A DNA stretch of 7,767 nt from assembly GCA_905211955.1 (NCBI GenBank), contig CAJMCT010000043.1, forward strand, positions 1-7,767. The letters run 5' to 3'. Within the stretch, counting starts at the first letter, position 1. The number at the start of each line of letters is the position of its first letter. The notes beneath the pieces are model-generated. The model made no database searches, had not been told where the DNA came from, and was given only the letters and a program-made list of their open reading frames with translations. Positions 5,728 to 7,767 of the stretch are shown in pieces. A program made the translations under genes and the position numbers. This DNA is from an uncultured Eubacteriales bacterium (GTDB taxonomy: Bacteria > Bacillota > Clostridia > Christensenellales > Borkfalkiaceae).

Positions 5728-6444
5728 CTAATATCTTCCGTTTGCAAATACTATTCTATCCCCGTAATACTCTTTAAGATATTTTTCGTCGTCTTTTGGC
5801 AGTTCGCCAAAGAGTTCTATCTCTCCGCAGTTAGAAAGTAGCGCTTCTCTAACGATGCTAACCTTATCTCCGCCGAGTAGCGAACTCTTTTTTAGCCTTC
5901 TATAATGTGCGTCGTACACCTTTCCTTCTTCTATATAAATTCTCTTTCTTTTATTTTCTAAAAGATAGGATATAAACTCTTTTAGTTGACTTCCCATAAA
6001 ACCCGTGGGAATATACGAAACAATGTCCGACCACTTTTTCTTTAGGGGTTGAAGTCTAAAATTATATATGCCGTCTACCGCTAAATCTCTACTCCCTTTT
6101 AAGCGTTCGAAAGAATACCTTTTATCTTCGTCTAAATCAGCGGCTATTAAACTTGCCATAAGTATTTCGTACTCCACACTGTTTAATCCGCTGACTTGAA
6201 CGTTCTTTTTGAAAAAATCGTATTTGTAATTTATAGCAACTATATCGGCAAGTTTATCAGACACTTCTGCCGATACTATATCCGAATATTCGTCTGGGCA
6301 GTCTATCGTTAATACTGCCCGACTTCCTAACCTTTTTATACTGTACCTACTTTCAGTTGTGTTCAAAATTTCTTGAGTGCAATTTTGAACGTAGTATAGA
6401 TTGCTTTCGTTAAAGTCCTTTTCAGAAACCGTTATTATAGCCAT
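5728..6444 (-). CDS. ytxC: YtxC-like sporulation protein
   Basis: This 238-residue soluble protein has no signal peptide or membrane segment. It resembles the YtxC family, mainly through AVDGIYNFRLQPLKKKW (122-138), followed by a helical stretch with KEFISYLL, and a C-terminal half that fits the family's pattern (KRIYIEEGKVYD...). The B. subtilis protein is somewhat longer, about 280 residues, and its gene also lies next to thrS, which strengthens the call. YtxC is linked to sporulation but its molecular function is unknown. The ATG at 6444 has only a weak, distant AAGG upstream, and no alternative in-frame start exists in the 30-nt gap, so translation may depend on coupling with the preceding ATPase gene. 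It ends with TAG. The N-terminal third (1-90) has no motif I recognise. Confidence 0.7.
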   Translation of the reverse strand: MAIITVSEKDFNESNLYYVQNCTQEILNTTESRYSIKRLGSRAVLTIDCPDEYSDIVSAEVSDKLADIVAINYKYDFFKKNVQVSGLNSVEYEILMASLIAADLDEDKRYSFERLKGSRDLAVDGIYNFRLQPLKKKWSDIVSYIPTGFMGSQLKEFISYLLENKRKRIYIEEGKVYDAHYRRLKKSSLLGGDKVSIVREALLSNCGEIELFGELPKDDEKYLKEYYGDRIVFANGRY

Positions 6445-6474
6445 ATAATGTAGTTTATGCCTTGAACTTTCTTT

Positions 6475-7767
6475 TTATTTATTCAAAAGAACTTTTTTTA
6501 CAGTGTTTTTTTGTGTTTTCTTTTTCCTTATAAAAGACTTATAAATAACCTTTCCGATTTCGGAAACCGTTATAACGCTACTGCTTAGCATAACTATCTT
6601 CACCCACGTCGATAAACACATTGGGCTTAAAGAAAATATCGGGTATGCTACCTGAACGATTAAAATTTGCAGTATGAACACGGCAAAAAACGTTAAAAGC
6701 ATAATCTTATTGTTGCCAAGTTTTTTAAATATGCTTTCGCCACCAAGTTCCCTACTGTTAAACGCGTTAAACAGTTGAAACATTATAAAAAGCGTAAAAG
6801 TTGCGCTCTTTATTTCTACTTCCTTTACAGAAAGAAAATTAAGAGTATACTGTGCGCAAAGAAGTCCACCTATAAATAGTCCGTTAAAAAGTATTCTCAT
6901 TAGCATACTAAAACTTACTATACTATCCGCCCTATTTACAGGCTTGTTGTTCATTACGTTTTTGTCAGACCGCTCTAGTCCTAAGGTTAGGGCGGGCGGA
7001 CCGTCCATAATGACGTTTATCCAAAGAAGTTGCAAGGTGTTAAAGGGCGTTTCTAAGCCCACTATTGCAGAGTAAGTTATAAATAGTAATGCCGAAACGT
7101 TAACAGATAGTTGAAAAAGTATAAAACGTTGCAAGTTTTTATAAACGTTTCTACCAAACGCAATCGCGCGAACTATCGTAGAAAAACTATCGTCTAGCAA
7201 AATAACGTCGGCAGATTCTTTGGTGATTTCGCTACCCGATTTTCCCATTGCAATACCAACGTCCGCATGCTTTATTGCAGGGGCGTCGTTGATACCGTCG
7301 CCCGTCACTGCAACCACTTCGCCCGCGCTCTTTAAGGCTTTTACTACCCTTAACTTTACCATAGGCGTACTTCTTGCTATAACGCTTATCTTGGATAGCA
7401 TTTTTATTAAAGTTTTGTCGTCTACCTTTTCTATCTCGCTTGCGTTTATAACCTGACTTTCGTTATCACAAATTTTGAGTTTTCTCGCGACGGCAAGCGC
7501 AGTACTACTATTATCGCCCGTAAGTATTTTTATCTTTATCCCAGCGCGCTTACACTCTTTTACAGCATTATATACTTCGGGACGTATTTCATCGTATAAA
7601 ACGGCAAAGCCGTCGTATGAAAATTCGTCCGCATCTTTATGCGCAAAACAAATTACTCGCCCTGCGTTTTCTTGCTTTTTTCTAACATTTTGGTAAATCT
7701 TATTTTTTTGGCTATCCGATAGATTACACATTTCTATAACCTTTTCGGGAGCACCTTTAACTAGCGT
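6475..7767 (-). CDS. P-type Ca2+-ATPase, P2B/PMCA-like, C-terminal part (5' end outside window)
   Basis: The frame runs open to the right edge and begins in the nucleotide-binding domain with TLVKGAPEKVIEMCN, including the KGAPE motif; the internal Met at 7731 is not the start. The gene should encode an ion pump using ATP through an aspartyl-phosphate, but the DKTG site is off-window. Visible residues (430) include ILTGDN (81-86), ARSTPMVK (131-138) and the hinge TGDGINDAP (155-163). Six predicted membrane segments, M5 to M10, follow at about 213-237, 244-264, 284-307, 321-334, 354-374 and 385-409. M6 has QLLWINVIMD and M8 is followed by QLFNAFNSRE, both typical of PMCA-type pumps (NxxMD, QLFNxxNSR). 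This favours calcium export over Mg2+ or heavy-metal transport. The tail is lysine-rich. ytxC follows 30 nt downstream, probably in the same operon. Confidence 0.92.
   Translation of the reverse strand, partial: TLVKGAPEKVIEMCNLSDSQKNKIYQNVRKKQENAGRVICFAHKDADEFSYDGFAVLYDEIRPEVYNAVKECKRAGIKIKILTGDNSSTALAVARKLKICDNESQVINASEIEKVDDKTLIKMLSKISVIARSTPMVKLRVVKALKSAGEVVAVTGDGINDAPAIKHADVGIAMGKSGSEITKESADVILLDDSFSTIVRAIAFGRNVYKNLQRFILFQLSVNVSALLFITYSAIVGLETPFNTLQLLWINVIMDGPPALTLGLERSDKNVMNNKPVNRADSIVSFSMLMRILFNGLFIGGLLCAQYTLNFLSVKEVEIKSATFTLFIMFQLFNAFNSRELGGESIFKKLGNNKIMLLTFFAVFILQILIVQVAYPIFSLSPMCLSTWVKIVMLSSSVITVSEIGKVIYKSFIRKKKTQKNTVKKVLLNK

Overview
The window looks like part of a chromosome from a spore-forming, low-GC Gram-positive bacterium (Bacillota, most likely an uncultured Clostridia lineage). 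The evidence is a T-box leader in front of thrS, a YtxC-like sporulation protein next to thrS as in Bacillus subtilis, a VanW/G5-type envelope protein, consensus sigma-A promoters and AT-rich codon use. The gene content is mostly housekeeping. I see no plasmid, phage, CRISPR or defence genes.

Layout: (1) Positions 2-733 (+) hold the C-terminal part of a VanW-family protein that enters from the left edge. (2) Positions 752-974 (+) form a compact tRNA-Ser(GCT) unit: promoter, tRNA with encoded CCA, and a strong terminator. The T-stem and acceptor stem of the tRNA are imperfectly paired. (3) Positions 975-1233 have no gene. They contain five back-to-back perfect hairpins, surrounded by short pieces that look like the T-arm and 3' end of tRNAs in alternating orientation. 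This is the most unusual part of the window. (4) Positions 1234-1268 are a two-way terminator separating the convergent halves. (5) Everything from 1272 to the right edge is on the minus strand. In transcription order it holds a P2B (PMCA-type) Ca2+-ATPase truncated by the right edge, a ytxC-like gene, a sigma-A promoter with a threonine T-box leader, thrS, and a GH78 alpha-L-rhamnosidase.

How the genes work together: the ATPase and ytxC are 30 nt apart and probably co-transcribed. No terminator lies between ytxC and the thrS promoter, so the T-box terminator may also end that upstream transcript. thrS is controlled by uncharged tRNA-Thr through an ACC specifier and a terminator/antiterminator switch. 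The rhamnosidase starts 5 nt after the thrS stop, with its ribosome-binding site inside the last thrS codons. It therefore appears to share thrS transcription, an unexpected pairing of a sugar hydrolase with a tRNA-charging gene.

No clearly new protein system is visible. The best candidate for something undescribed is the tRNA-fragment and hairpin cluster at 907-1233.
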